Shown piece by piece: positions 48,804 to 57,226 of a stretch of 64,000 bases of DNA. The notes beneath the pieces were generated by a model that saw only the letters and a list, made by a program, of their open reading frames with translations, was not told the origin of the DNA and did not search any database. The translations under genes and the position numbers were made by a program. The stretch is from an uncultured Holophagaceae bacterium (GTDB taxonomy: Bacteria; Acidobacteriota; Holophagae; Holophagales; Holophagaceae): NCBI GenBank assembly GCA_903884655.1, contig CAISFO010000018.1, forward strand, positions 124,001-188,000. The letters run 5' to 3'. How positions within the stretch are numbered: the stretch's first letter is position 1; each line of letters begins with the position of its first letter.

Positions 48804-49940
48804 TCACATTCTTGGTGCGCCGAGGAACAGGGCTTCGACGGCCTCCCAGTCCCATTCCTCCACCCTCGGTCCAGCGGTATCGCGCAATTCCTGCTGGGTG
48901 AGCCAGGCGTCATAGACCACCAGGGCGCACATCGCCTCCGCCACCGGCACCACCCGGGGGGAGATGCAGGGATCGTGGCGCCCGTGGGTGGAGATCTCCG
49001 AGGCGCGTCCCTCGCGATCGATGGTTCTCTGGGGCTTGGAAATCGAACTGGTGGGTTTGACGGCCAGGCGAACCACCACCGGCGCCCCGGTGCTGATGCC
49101 ACCCAGGGTACCTCCGGCGTCGTTCTTCTCGGGCCCCTCGGGCCCCAGGGGGTCGTTGTTCTCGCTGCCCCGGCGCCGGGCGCTGGCGAATCCAGAACCG
49201 AGCTCCACGCCCTTTACCGCGCCAATGGACATGCAGGCCAAGGCCAACAGCCCATCGAGCTTGCCAAAGGCGGGGTCACCGAGACCCACGGGCAGCCCTT
49301 CGATCCACACCTCGCAGACGCCCCCCACGCTGTCGCCCTCGGCCCGGGCGGCCTCCACGGCAGCCTTCTGAGCCTCGAAGACTTTCGGGTCCGCCACGCG
49401 GAGTGGATTCTTCTCCACGAAGGCCCAGTCCACGATCTTTCCCTCGATCCCGGCGATCTCCCGATTGAAGCCGCGCACCGTGACACCCAGGGCAACCAGC
49501 TGCTGCTTTGCCCAGGCGCCAGCCGCGACGCGGGCCAGGGTTTCCCGGCCGCTGCTGCGTCCGCCTCCCCGGGGATCGCGGATGCCGTACTTGCGGTCGT
49601 AGGTGAGGTCCGCATGGCCCGGGCGGAAGAGCTCTGAAATGGCTTTGTAGTCGCCACTCTTCTGGTTCTCATTGAACACCACCATGGCGATGGGATGGCC
49701 AGTGGTCCTGCCCTCGTAAACCCCGCTCAGCACCTGCACCTGGTCCGCTTCCTTCCGTGGAGTTACGAGATCCGACTGGCCGGGGCGCCGACGGTCCATC
49801 TCCACCTGGATGGCTTCCAGGTCGAAGGGGAGTCCAGGCTTGACCCCATCCATCACCACCCCGACGGCGGCCCCATGGCTTTCACCAAAGGAGAGGATGC
49901 GGAAGGTGCGGCCAAAGGAGGAGGGGGAATCGAAAAGCAT
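48804..49940 (-). CDS. aroC: Chorismate synthase
   Basis: Converts EPSP to chorismate with reduced FMN. The 378 residues show all three signatures: FGESHGAAVGVVMDGVKPG near the N-terminus; EADQVQVLSGVYEGRTTGHPIA and the FMN-site block YDRKYGIRDPRGGGRSSGRET; and STHGRHDPCISPRVVPVAEAM. It precedes hemA and may be cotranscribed with the hem cluster. The ATG has no Shine-Dalgarno. A promoter-like pair lies so close (last -10 base eight bases before the ATG) that a leaderless or nearly leaderless mRNA is predicted. Confidence 0.97.
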   Translation of the reverse strand: MLFDSPSSFGRTFRILSFGESHGAAVGVVMDGVKPGLPFDLEAIQVEMDRRRPGQSDLVTPRKEADQVQVLSGVYEGRTTGHPIAMVVFNENQKSGDYKAISELFRPGHADLTYDRKYGIRDPRGGGRSSGRETLARVAAGAWAKQQLVALGVTVRGFNREIAGIEGKIVDWAFVEKNPLRVADPKVFEAQKAAVEAARAEGDSVGGVCEVWIEGLPVGLGDPAFGKLDGLLALACMSIGAVKGVELGSGFASARRRGSENNDPLGPEGPEKNDAGGTLGGISTGAPVVVRLAVKPTSSISKPQRTIDREGRASEISTHGRHDPCISPRVVPVAEAMCALVVYDAWLTQQELRDTAGPRVEEWDWEAVEALFLGAPRM

Positions 49941-49947
49941 GGGATCC

Positions 49948-49976
49948 AGTGTACCGCGTGAATTATGGCTTTTCAG
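49948..49976 (-). promoter_or_regulatory. Candidate promoter of the aroC-hem cluster (leaderless start)
   Basis: On the minus strand CTGAAA (49976-49971), 17 bases, TACACT (49953-49948) resemble sigma-70 boxes with 4/6 matches each. Only seven bases separate the -10 box from the aroC ATG, so transcription would begin at or next to the start codon. The lack of a Shine-Dalgarno before aroC fits this. Confidence 0.4.
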
Positions 49977-50406
49977 CCAGACTTCTGGGGCGGCATGCCA
50001 GCAAGGGGAAAGTGCGGGCTGCGTGCCCGAACGTTGACGCGTAGCTGCTTACCTCAACCACCTTCTCCGGAGCACCCTGCCTTCTAGCCTCCGAGGTCCG
50101 AACTCCGGACTCTGCGCCAAACCCCCAGGTGTCGAACGAAACCACGGTTGATTGACCCCATGTGGCCAAGCAGGACTTGTACTCACCCACCAGGCCCCAC
50201 CTGACCCACATGCCCCCGTGCGATGGATTTTCCGGCAAGACAGTGTCGTGGGAGCGGATGACTTCGGGATCGATCCGGCTCAATTCGACCTTCTCTACCG
50301 GGCGCCCGCACCGTGGAATATGGCACGAAACCCCGATTTGGACGAATTCGAATACCTCTATTGGAAGATCCGCGAAAGCGACGTCAATTGAGCTCGGCAG
50401 GTCCAT
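49963..50406 (-). CDS. Doubtful hypothetical ORF at the end of the polysaccharide cluster
   Basis: The 500 bases between aroC and the acetyltransferase gene have no clear gene. On the minus strand, in line with the rfb/glycosyltransferase genes, 147 codons are open from ATG 50406 (MDLPSSIDVAFADLPIEVFEF...) to 49963. Codon third positions are moderately GC-rich, similar to the neighbouring glycosyltransferase, but there is no ribosome-binding site and I recognise no domain. On the plus strand 50152-50391 reads FDLLYRAPAPWNMARNP, faintly like the start of NodS-type methyltransferases. Either could be a decayed gene, and both may be non-coding. Confidence 0.25.
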   Translation of the reverse strand: MDLPSSIDVAFADLPIEVFEFVQIGVSCHIPRCGRPVEKVELSRIDPEVIRSHDTVLPENPSHGGMWVRWGLVGEYKSCLATWGQSTVVSFDTWGFGAESGVRTSEARRQGAPEKVVEVSSYASTFGHAARTFPLLACRPRSLAEKP

Positions 50407-50440
50407 TCTGGGCCACCGGCCCGGCGGCAGCCCCCCAGCC

Positions 50441-51073
50441 TCAGGCAGACTCCCAGCGCTTCCCCACGGGATCGTACCGCTTGACGACCCTGGCTGGGGT
50501 GCCCACGGCAACGCAGAATGGGGGGATATCCCGTGTCACGACCGAGTTGGCGCCGATGATGCTGCCCCTCCCGATGGTCACTCCGGGGAGGACTGAAACG
50601 AATTCCCCAAGCCAGACGTTGTCCTCGATGATCACCCTGCGCTCACCGTCGATGGGACGCTGGGCCGGTGGAATCTCCGGGTCAGATTGATCATCGCCTG
50701 AATAGAACCCGTGGTTGTGGTCGGAAATGTAGACCTTGCTCGCCACGAGCACGTCGTTCCCGATCTCCACGTAGTTCGTGGCCCCGATGTGCACGAAATC
50801 GTGAATTTCGACATTGTCCTTGATGACGATACGGGGAGAGAAAGTCTGGACTCCGTACTTTGAAAAGGCCTCCAGGCGGAAATGAACGCCGGCCCGGAAT
50901 GAGGTCCCGATGGAAATGTACGGGAGGCCCACAATCTGGCAGGACGGGTCGATGTTGATCCCCTTGGCACCCGTGAGCTTCATCGACAGGAGGCGATTGA
51001 AAATCTTTCGATACAGGCGCCGAACCTTCCGGACCACCGTCAAGGCGAGGCCGTGTTCCCTGTAGTAGGCCAT
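50441..51073 (-). CDS. Hexapeptide-repeat acyltransferase (WbbJ/maltose-acetyltransferase type)
   Basis: A 210-residue left-handed beta-helix O-acetyltransferase, probably decorating a surface sugar. Hexapeptide-type repeats run from about residue 70 ([21 protein letters not shown]) through [44 protein letters not shown]. It ends with the conserved [48 protein letters not shown]. His in ISDHNHG is the likely catalytic base, since the DHNH motif is typical. ATG 51073 has AGGAGG upstream; the open frame to 51175 is inside the glycosyltransferase gene. Last clear gene of the polysaccharide cluster. Confidence 0.93.
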   Translation of the reverse strand: MAYYREHGLALTVVRKVRRLYRKIFNRLLSMKLTGAKGINIDPSCQIVGLPYISIGTSFRAGVHFRLEAFSKYGVQTFSPRIVIKDNVEIHDFVHIGATNYVEIGNDVLVASKVYISDHNHGFYSGDDQSDPEIPPAQRPIDGERRVIIEDNVWLGEFVSVLPGVTIGRGSIIGANSVVTRDIPPFCVAVGTPARVVKRYDPVGKRWESA

Positions 51074-51087
51074 GCCACCTCCTGGAT

Positions 51088-52068
51088 TCACCAATGTCCA
51101 ATGAGCTTCAACCAGCTGCGGCAAAGCTTGAACCAGATTTTGGCCAGGGGCACCGGCCATTTCGAGACGGGCCATACCATGGTCCAGAGGGTTGGAAAGC
51201 CGCGAAAGTCGGGGCGCAGGGTCTCGAAATAATCTTCATCCTGGAAGGCACCTCCACGGGCTCGCAGTTTGAGGATCCAGCCCGGGAAAAAAGTGGTGAT
51301 CGTCTTCCGGTTTACGATGCGGAAGAACTCAGGATCGGCTCCCTTGTCCTCGAACATCCTGAAAATCCGGTTCATGTTCACGCCGAACACACGGCAGAGC
51401 TGGTAACCGCCGGTGTTTTCGACCTTGGCCGCCACGATGAGATCGTCCAGAAAAATGTTCACTTGGGCATTCAAGATGGCCGACAGAGTCCAGGAAAGCT
51501 GCACAAGGCCTGTGGTGAAGAAATCCTCCGGCCGAAGAGACTCGTCCACCAGTGACTTGTTCACGACATTCGCCGAGATGAAGGTGAAGTTCACGTTTAC
51601 CCTTGCCGCGAAGGCCTTCGGATCCGAATAGATGATGGAATTCCCGGAAGGGTCTCGTTTGGGCCGTTCGGCACGGAAGTTCTCCCGGAAGGCGTGAGTC
51701 TTGACATGAACCACGCCGGGATTCGCGTCCCTTAGCACAGGCAGGAGTTTCTCCAGGGCACCGTCAAGCAGGACATCGTCATCCCCCAGCAGCAGGATGA
51801 ACTTTCCGGAGGCCTGAGCGAAGCACTGGGCGAAATTCCGATCGGGCCCAAGGTTTGTCTCGTTCTGGAGGTATCGAAGGGGCGCCCCTGCTTCCAGGTA
51901 GGCCTCCACGAGATTCCTGGTGCCATCTGTCGATCCGTTGTCGGAAACCAGCAGCTCGACCTCATCCAGCCTGGCGCGGACCTGCGGGATCAGCTGGGAC
52001 AGGCACAGCTCCAGGCACCCGCATCGATTGTAGGTGGGGACTGCGATCGTCAGAACAGGTTGACCCAC
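51088..52068 (-). CDS. Glycosyltransferase family 2
   Basis: A 326-residue sugar transferase of GT-A fold. The N-terminus [21 protein letters not shown], the nucleotide-binding [18 protein letters not shown] and the DxD motif in [13 protein letters not shown] are standard GT2 features. The LGDDD variant with the downstream helical C-terminus resembles abequosyl/colitosyl-type transferases of O-antigen clusters. Donor and acceptor are unknown; dTDP-sugars from the adjacent rfb genes are plausible. Codon use here is visibly less GC-rich than in the hem or hyd genes, as often seen in exchanged surface-polysaccharide genes. It is followed by 134 non-coding bases up to rfbB. Confidence 0.9.
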   Translation of the reverse strand: MGQPVLTIAVPTYNRCGCLELCLSQLIPQVRARLDEVELLVSDNGSTDGTRNLVEAYLEAGAPLRYLQNETNLGPDRNFAQCFAQASGKFILLLGDDDVLLDGALEKLLPVLRDANPGVVHVKTHAFRENFRAERPKRDPSGNSIIYSDPKAFAARVNVNFTFISANVVNKSLVDESLRPEDFFTTGLVQLSWTLSAILNAQVNIFLDDLIVAAKVENTGGYQLCRVFGVNMNRIFRMFEDKGADPEFFRIVNRKTITTFFPGWILKLRARGGAFQDEDYFETLRPDFRGFPTLWTMVWPVSKWPVPLAKIWFKLCRSWLKLIGHW

Positions 52069-52202
52069 GGCACCTTCCAGGTTCAGTCATTGTGCTTCAG
52101 GTTCGGCGGATTCGCCCTCGGCCGGTTCATCTGGTCGGATGGTGCCTTCTAGCATCGGGAGGCGCCCCTCTTCCATCGAGTTGGATACGCTTCGACAGGC
52201 TG

Positions 52203-53180
52203 TCATGACCTGCTCAGATACCAGTTCACCGTCGCCTGGAGCCCGGACAGGAAAGAATGCTCAGGCTTCCAGCCCAGTTCCACCTGGATCTTGGTGGCAT
52301 CAATGGCGTAGCGACGGTCATGCCCGGCCCGGTCCTGGACGAAGGTCTTGAGCTTCCGGCTGGTCCCGGCCGGGCGGTCCAATCGTGCGTCGACCAGGTC
52401 ACAGAGAAGATCCACCAGGGCGAGGTTGGTCTGTTCATTGTCGCCGCCCACACAGTAGGTTTCCCCTGTCGCCCCCTTGAGCATCACGGCCTCCAGGGCG
52501 GCACAGTGGTCCTCCACATACAGCCAGTCGCGCACATTGAGCCCGTCGCCGTAGATGGGAATGGGCTCGCCCTTGGCCATGCGGTTGATGGCCAGCGGAA
52601 TCAGCTTTTCGGGATGCTGGCGGGGACCATAGTTGTTCGAGCAGTTGGTGGTCACCACATTCAGCCCAAAGGTGTGGTGGTAGGCCCGGACCAGATGGTC
52701 ACTGCCGGCCTTGCTCGCGCTGTAGGGGCTGTTGGGGGCATAGGCCATGGCCTCGTGGAACTTGCCGGTCTCGCCCAGGGAACCGTAGACTTCATCCGTG
52801 CTGATGTGCAGGAAACGGCAGTCCTGCTGCCCTGCCCAGACCTGGCGCGCGGCCTCCAGCATCGAGAAGGTGCCCACCACGTTGGTCTGGATGAAGGCCG
52901 CCGGTCCCGTGATGCTTCGGTCCACGTGGCTCTCGGCCGCGAGGTGGAAGACCCTTTTCACCTGGTTCTTCTCGATCAGGTGGCGGGCCAGCTCCAGGTT
53001 CTGGATGTCGCCCACCACGAGCTCTACGCGTTCCAGACCCTCGATCTGCTTGGCGTCGGCGGCGTAGGTCAGCTTGTCCAGCACGATGATCCGGTCACCG
53101 GCGTGGTTGGTGTGCCAGCGGTGCACGAGGTTGCTGCCGATGAATCCGGCTCCGCCGGTGATGAGGATGGTTTCTGGCAT
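52203..53180 (-). CDS. rfbB: dTDP-glucose 4,6-dehydratase
   Basis: Second step of dTDP-L-rhamnose synthesis. A 325-residue extended short-chain dehydrogenase. The NAD-binding start is ILITGGAGFIGSNLVHRW. The catalytic Thr/Asp/Glu triad is in HISTDEVYGSLG, and the Tyr-x3-Lys motif is YSASKAGSDHLV. NCSNNYGPRQHPEKLIPL and LYVEDHC follow. These are all diagnostic for RmlB. It overlaps rfbD by one base. The operon order on this strand is rfbA-rfbC-rfbD-rfbB, then a glycosyltransferase. Confidence 0.96.
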   Translation of the reverse strand: MPETILITGGAGFIGSNLVHRWHTNHAGDRIIVLDKLTYAADAKQIEGLERVELVVGDIQNLELARHLIEKNQVKRVFHLAAESHVDRSITGPAAFIQTNVVGTFSMLEAARQVWAGQQDCRFLHISTDEVYGSLGETGKFHEAMAYAPNSPYSASKAGSDHLVRAYHHTFGLNVVTTNCSNNYGPRQHPEKLIPLAINRMAKGEPIPIYGDGLNVRDWLYVEDHCAALEAVMLKGATGETYCVGGDNEQTNLALVDLLCDLVDARLDRPAGTSRKLKTFVQDRAGHDRRYAIDATKIQVELGWKPEHSFLSGLQATVNWYLSRS

Positions 53181-54028
53181 CAGGCTTCCTTCGAGAATTC
53201 AGGGTGGTCGATCACTTCGGCCAGGGCTTCCTGCCAGGGCGGCATGAGGTCCGAGCCCAGCGAACGGCGGCGAGCGCCATCCAGCACCGAGTAGGCCGGG
53301 CGCCGGGCCGGAGTGGGATAGTCCTCGGTATTGCAAGGACTCAGATCAACCGCCAGTTCCTTGGCCTCGAAGATCGCCTTCGCAAAGCCGTGCCAGGAGG
53401 TCTCGCCTTGGCAGGTGGCATGCACCAACCCATGCCACTGTTCTTCAGCGGCGGCTTTCAGCTGACGGGCCAGGGCCCGGCAGGTGGTGGGCGCCCCGCG
53501 CTGGTCGTCCACCACGCGCAAGGACCTGCCATGGGCAGCGGCGTTCAGCATGGTGTTCAGGAAGTTCTTGCCCCAGGCATCGTAGAGCCAGCTGGTGCGG
53601 GCAATCAGGTGGCGGGAGCAGCGGGCGGCCTGGCGCTCTCCTTCAAGCTTGGTGTGCCCGTAGACCGACACGGGGCTGGTGGGATCTTCTTCCCGGTAGG
53701 GCGTCATGCCAGCCCCGTCGAACACATAGTCCGTGCTGACCTGGATGAGCATCGCCCCCAGGTCCTCGCAGGCCTCGGCCAGCCAGCCCACCGCGGTGCC
53801 ATTGATCAGCAGGGCGAGTTCTGCCTCGGATTCGCAGCGGTCCACCTGAGTGAAGGCTCCGCAATTGACCACGACATCGGGTCGCACCTCGGTCACCACC
53901 GAGCGAATGGCCTCCTGCCTGCTCAGATCCAGGATTGCTTCTTCCGGCAGGATGAGGTCATGCCCCGCCCAGGCCAGGCGAACAGCATGGGCCAACTGGC
54001 CGGATCCTCCCGTGACAAGAACCCGCAT
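53180..54028 (-). CDS. rfbD: dTDP-4-dehydrorhamnose reductase
   Basis: Final reduction to dTDP-L-rhamnose using NAD(P)H. The 282 residues comprise a Rossmann start VLVTGGSGQLAHAVRLA, VNCGAFTQVDRCES, the ISTDYVFDG-type QVSTDYVFDGAG, the YGHTKLEGE active-site Tyr-x3-Lys, and WLYDAWGKNFLNTML. Overlaps rfbC and rfbB by one base each, so all rfb genes are coupled. Confidence 0.95.
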   Translation of the reverse strand: MRVLVTGGSGQLAHAVRLAWAGHDLILPEEAILDLSRQEAIRSVVTEVRPDVVVNCGAFTQVDRCESEAELALLINGTAVGWLAEACEDLGAMLIQVSTDYVFDGAGMTPYREEDPTSPVSVYGHTKLEGERQAARCSRHLIARTSWLYDAWGKNFLNTMLNAAAHGRSLRVVDDQRGAPTTCRALARQLKAAAEEQWHGLVHATCQGETSWHGFAKAIFEAKELAVDLSPCNTEDYPTPARRPAYSVLDGARRRSLGSDLMPPWQEALAEVIDHPEFSKEA

Positions 54029-54528
54029 CAGACGTGTGCCCTGCGCGCAAGTTCGTCGAGCACAAAGGGATTCTCGGGATCATCCTCGTGACGGATCTCA
54101 TCGATGGGCTCGGCCTTGCCCTTGCCCATGAACAGTCGATCGGGGCAGTTGATGACCAGACCAGGCACATGGCTGATGCAGCGGTAGCAATGCACCACAC
54201 CCTTGGGGATCAACGCGGAACCCGGGTTGTTCCCACCCATGGCCACTTCCATGCGGTTCCCGTAGGTGGGGCTGTCCGGACGGTTGTCCCAGAGGGTGAG
54301 CTTGAAGTCGCCAGGTCCCACCCAGCAGAACAGGTCCGCCTGGTCCACATGCTCGTGGGGACCCCGCAGAATGCCCGGGTTCGTCACGCTCACATAGGAC
54401 ATCTCGGGACGGAACCACTTGGGCAGCTCGTCGTGCCGGAAGATCTCCGCCAGCCAGCCCCGCTCGTCCACGAACTTGCGGAAGGAATGGATGGCCACGC
54501 CCTCGATGGGACCCTTCTGGAACCCCAT
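54028..54528 (-). CDS. rfbC: dTDP-4-dehydrorhamnose 3,5-epimerase family protein
   Basis: A 166-residue cupin. It has the family start IEGVAIHSFRKFVDERGWLAEIFR, the catalytic His region GILRGPHEHVDQADLFCWVGPGDFKLTLWDNR, and PKGVVHCYRCIS. It is shorter than classical RmlC (about 180), and GPHEH replaces the usual GLHYQ, so it belongs to a side branch. Context (between rfbA and rfbD) makes the epimerase step of rhamnose synthesis the likely role. A different dTDP- or other sugar product is possible. Confidence 0.85.
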   Translation of the reverse strand: MGFQKGPIEGVAIHSFRKFVDERGWLAEIFRHDELPKWFRPEMSYVSVTNPGILRGPHEHVDQADLFCWVGPGDFKLTLWDNRPDSPTYGNRMEVAMGGNNPGSALIPKGVVHCYRCISHVPGLVINCPDRLFMGKGKAEPIDEIRHEDDPENPFVLDELARRAHV

Positions 54529-54530
54529 GC

Positions 54531-55280
54531 CTAGCTCCTTCCGTTCGTCTGCGGAAACGGCGTGGTCTCCTGGATGGCCAGTTCATTGGCATGGGCCAGA
54601 CTGGGGAAGGTTCCCGCGTCCGTCCACCAGCCCTGGAAGGTGCCGAAACTGAGCTGCCCCTTGGCGATGAAGGCGTTGTTCACGTCCGTGATCTCCATCT
54701 CGCCCCGGCCCGAGGGCTTAACTGTGCGAATGATGTCGAAGACGGTCGGGTCGTAGAAGTAGATGCCGGTCACGGAAAGGTTCGATTTCGGTGCCTTGGG
54801 CTTCTCCTCGATGCCGAGGACCTTGCCGTCCTTCACTTCCGCCACACCGTAGCGCTGGGGATCCTCCACGGGCTTGAGCAGGATGCGGGCGCCAGTTCCC
54901 TGCTTCTCGAACGCCTCGACCTCGGGCTTCAGGCTGTCCTGAAAGATGTTGTCGCCCAGGATCACGCAGATGGGCGAACCGCCTGCGAAGTTCTCCGCCA
55001 GGCCCAGGGCCTGGGCGATGCCGCCAGCCTCGTCCTGCACCTTGTAGGTGAACCGGCAGCCGAAATCCTTGCCGGAACCCATGAGCGCCACGACATCCCC
55101 CATGTGCTCAGTACCAGTGACAATGAGGATCTCCTGGATCCCGGCCTCCTGGAGCTTCCACAGGGGATGCCAGATCATGGGGGCCATCCCCACCGGCAGC
55201 AGGTGCTTGTTGGTCACCTTCGTCAGGGGGAACAGGCGCGAGCCCGTGCCTCCAGCCAGAACCACTCCCTTGATCGCCAC
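54531..55280 (-). CDS. rfbA: Glucose-1-phosphate thymidylyltransferase (short form)
   Basis: Makes dTDP-glucose from dTTP and glucose-1-phosphate. The 249 residues contain the nucleotidyltransferase signature GVVLAGGTGSRLFPLTKVTNKHLLPVG, the metal Asp in VILGDNIFQDSL, YGVAEVKDGKVLGIEEKPK and the WWTDAGTF active-site segment. E. coli RmlA is about 290 residues; the C-terminal helical subdomain is missing, as in the known short RfbA group. The start is GTG 55280 with GGAGG just upstream; longer frames to 55652 have no homology-like content. First gene of the rfb operon. Confidence 0.93.
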   Translation of the reverse strand: MAIKGVVLAGGTGSRLFPLTKVTNKHLLPVGMAPMIWHPLWKLQEAGIQEILIVTGTEHMGDVVALMGSGKDFGCRFTYKVQDEAGGIAQALGLAENFAGGSPICVILGDNIFQDSLKPEVEAFEKQGTGARILLKPVEDPQRYGVAEVKDGKVLGIEEKPKAPKSNLSVTGIYFYDPTVFDIIRTVKPSGRGEMEITDVNNAFIAKGQLSFGTFQGWWTDAGTFPSLAHANELAIQETTPFPQTNGRS

Positions 55281-55408
55281 ACAACCTCCACCATCACGAA
55301 CTGACCGCTTGGGCCCGCCATTGTCCCACAATCTCCAGTTCCAGAAACGGTCCCGGAGGCCGCAGTCGGGTGCGCTCTGCCGGTAGCATGGGGCATCCCG
55401 AGGTCTGC

Positions 55409-57226
55409 ATGCGCCGCCTGCCCTGCCTTCTGAGCCTGATCCTGCTGGCCCCTTTGGGGGTCCAGGCCCAACCTGGACCGACACCCCAGGAACCGCGCTT
55501 CTCGATCCGTGATGCCATCCAGGCGGAATGGTCCCGACAGCCGCTGAACTGGACGGAGGCCCAGAGGGCGGCCCTTCCCGCCCCTGATCGCGAGCGCCTG
55601 GATCGAGCGCTGCGCCGCATCGGCTCCCCGGGCGCCCCTTCCCTGCTTCCACCAGAACTGGAGCAACCCAGCGTGGGAGCCTGGGAGGCCAAGGCCAAGG
55701 CCGCCCGCTCTCCCCAGGAGCGCTTCACGGCGCTGTCCTTCCTGAACCGCCTGAAGAGCCCCAAGGCCTTGGGCTCGCTGGACGGGCTCACCGCCGCCGA
55801 GGGCGCGGCCTGGCCCCGGCACCTGCACCTGGAGGCCGCCATCGCCACCGCCCGGCTGAATGGCGGCCAGGTGTCCCCCGCACTCCAGACCTTCCTGGAG
55901 GCCAGACAGAGGGCGGGATTGGTGGACCCCGTGCGCGCCCAGGCGGCGCGTCTGCGCCTGGTGATGTCCGGGAAGGAGCCAGGCCTCCTGCCCCCAGTGT
56001 CCGCGACAACCGGGAGTCTGCTCGCGCTCATGGATGCCTGGAACCGGGCCCCCTGGGCCCAGCGGCGGGAGCTGGCGCTCCATGCCTTCCGATCCCTTTC
56101 CCCGGATTCTGCGGCCTGGCCCGCGTTGGGGCTCGGCCGCCCTGACCAGGCCACCCTCGAACGGGCCTGTGTGGGCCTGTTGTCCCGTCTTGCGGAAGGT
56201 GTGCCCAGTCCAGCGCCCGCAGAAGCCTTCCAGGTCGGCGGCGGACCCTGGCCCTGCTCGACCCAAACCCTCGCCCAGTGGTACGGGTTCCAGGCCCTGG
56301 CGAAACTCGACACACCCCTGCCGTTCCTGCAGACCGCCCTGCGCCAGGACCCGCCCCTCGGCGCCACGGGCCCAAGGATGCTCGGTGCGCTGCTCCCCGC
56401 GCTGCGCCGGCAGAACCCGGATCAGGCCGATCAGGTGAGAGCCCGCCTGCTAGCAGGGCAGGATCCCCTCGGCCGCGCCGCCGCCCTTGAGGATCTCCCA
56501 TCTGCCCCGGGGGACCTCGACGCCCTCACCAAAGCCACATGGATGGATGCGCCACCGGATTCCCAGCAGGTCCTCATCCAGAGCTACGCACGGTGGAAGA
56601 TGCCGGCCGGCGAGCAGATGACTCAGCTGCGCCCCTGGCTCCAGCACCCGGACTGGGCCTGCCGCTGGGAGGCCTATCAGGCGCTGCGAAAGCTGGACCC
56701 CAGGACCCCCTGGCCCGAGGCACCCAAGCCCACCAGGGCCAGCGATGCCATTCTGACGGAGGCGTTTCGCCTGGCCGAGCGCGCCACTCCCGTTCGCTTG
56801 CGAATCACCTTTAGTGGGGCCCGCCAGGTGACCCTGCGGCTGGATCCAGGCGTCGCCCCCATGAACGTCGCCAACTTGGTGCTGCTTGCCCGGGGAGGGT
56901 TTTTCGACGGTCACCTGGTGCCCCGGGTGGTGCCGGACTTCGTCGTGCAGATGGGGTCACCCTTCGACACCATGGAGGGGGGCCCTGGCTACACGGTTCG
57001 GTGCGAGAACTCGCTGACCTGGTACGGCCCCGGCAGCGTGGGCATGGCGTTGTCGGGCAAGGACACCGGCGGCAGCCAGTTCTTCATCACCACCAACGCC
57101 ACGCCCCACCTCACGGGCCGGTACACCCGCCTGGGTGAGGTGGAGGACCTGGATCGGGCCCTGCCCGTCCTGGACGACCTGGAACTGGGAGCGCGGATTG
57201 AGTCCATCAAGGTGCTGGAGCCGTGA
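55409..57226 (+). CDS. Exported cyclophilin-type peptidyl-prolyl isomerase with long helical N-terminal region
   Basis: A 605-residue protein. Signal peptide MRRLPCLLSLILLAPLGVQAQ. Residues of about 25-430 are helical and Ala/Leu/Arg-rich, with HEAT-like features such as LQHPDWACRWEAYQALRKLDP. The C-terminal cyclophilin domain (about 455-600) has VALMNVANLVLLARGGFFDGHLVPRVVPDFVVQMGSPF, GSVGMALSGKDTGGSQFFITT and HLTGRYTRLGEV. The active-site Arg is in VPRVVPDF and the Gln/Phe pair is in SQFFIT. It probably folds outer-membrane or periplasmic clients. Divergent from rfbA; its stop overlaps the next gene (GTGA). Confidence 0.9.
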   Translation: MRRLPCLLSLILLAPLGVQAQPGPTPQEPRFSIRDAIQAEWSRQPLNWTEAQRAALPAPDRERLDRALRRIGSPGAPSLLPPELEQPSVGAWEAKAKAARSPQERFTALSFLNRLKSPKALGSLDGLTAAEGAAWPRHLHLEAAIATARLNGGQVSPALQTFLEARQRAGLVDPVRAQAARLRLVMSGKEPGLLPPVSATTGSLLALMDAWNRAPWAQRRELALHAFRSLSPDSAAWPALGLGRPDQATLERACVGLLSRLAEGVPSPAPAEAFQVGGGPWPCSTQTLAQWYGFQALAKLDTPLPFLQTALRQDPPLGATGPRMLGALLPALRRQNPDQADQVRARLLAGQDPLGRAAALEDLPSAPGDLDALTKATWMDAPPDSQQVLIQSYARWKMPAGEQMTQLRPWLQHPDWACRWEAYQALRKLDPRTPWPEAPKPTRASDAILTEAFRLAERATPVRLRITFSGARQVTLRLDPGVAPMNVANLVLLARGGFFDGHLVPRVVPDFVVQMGSPFDTMEGGPGYTVRCENSLTWYGPGSVGMALSGKDTGGSQFFITTNATPHLTGRYTRLGEVEDLDRALPVLDDLELGARIESIKVLEP

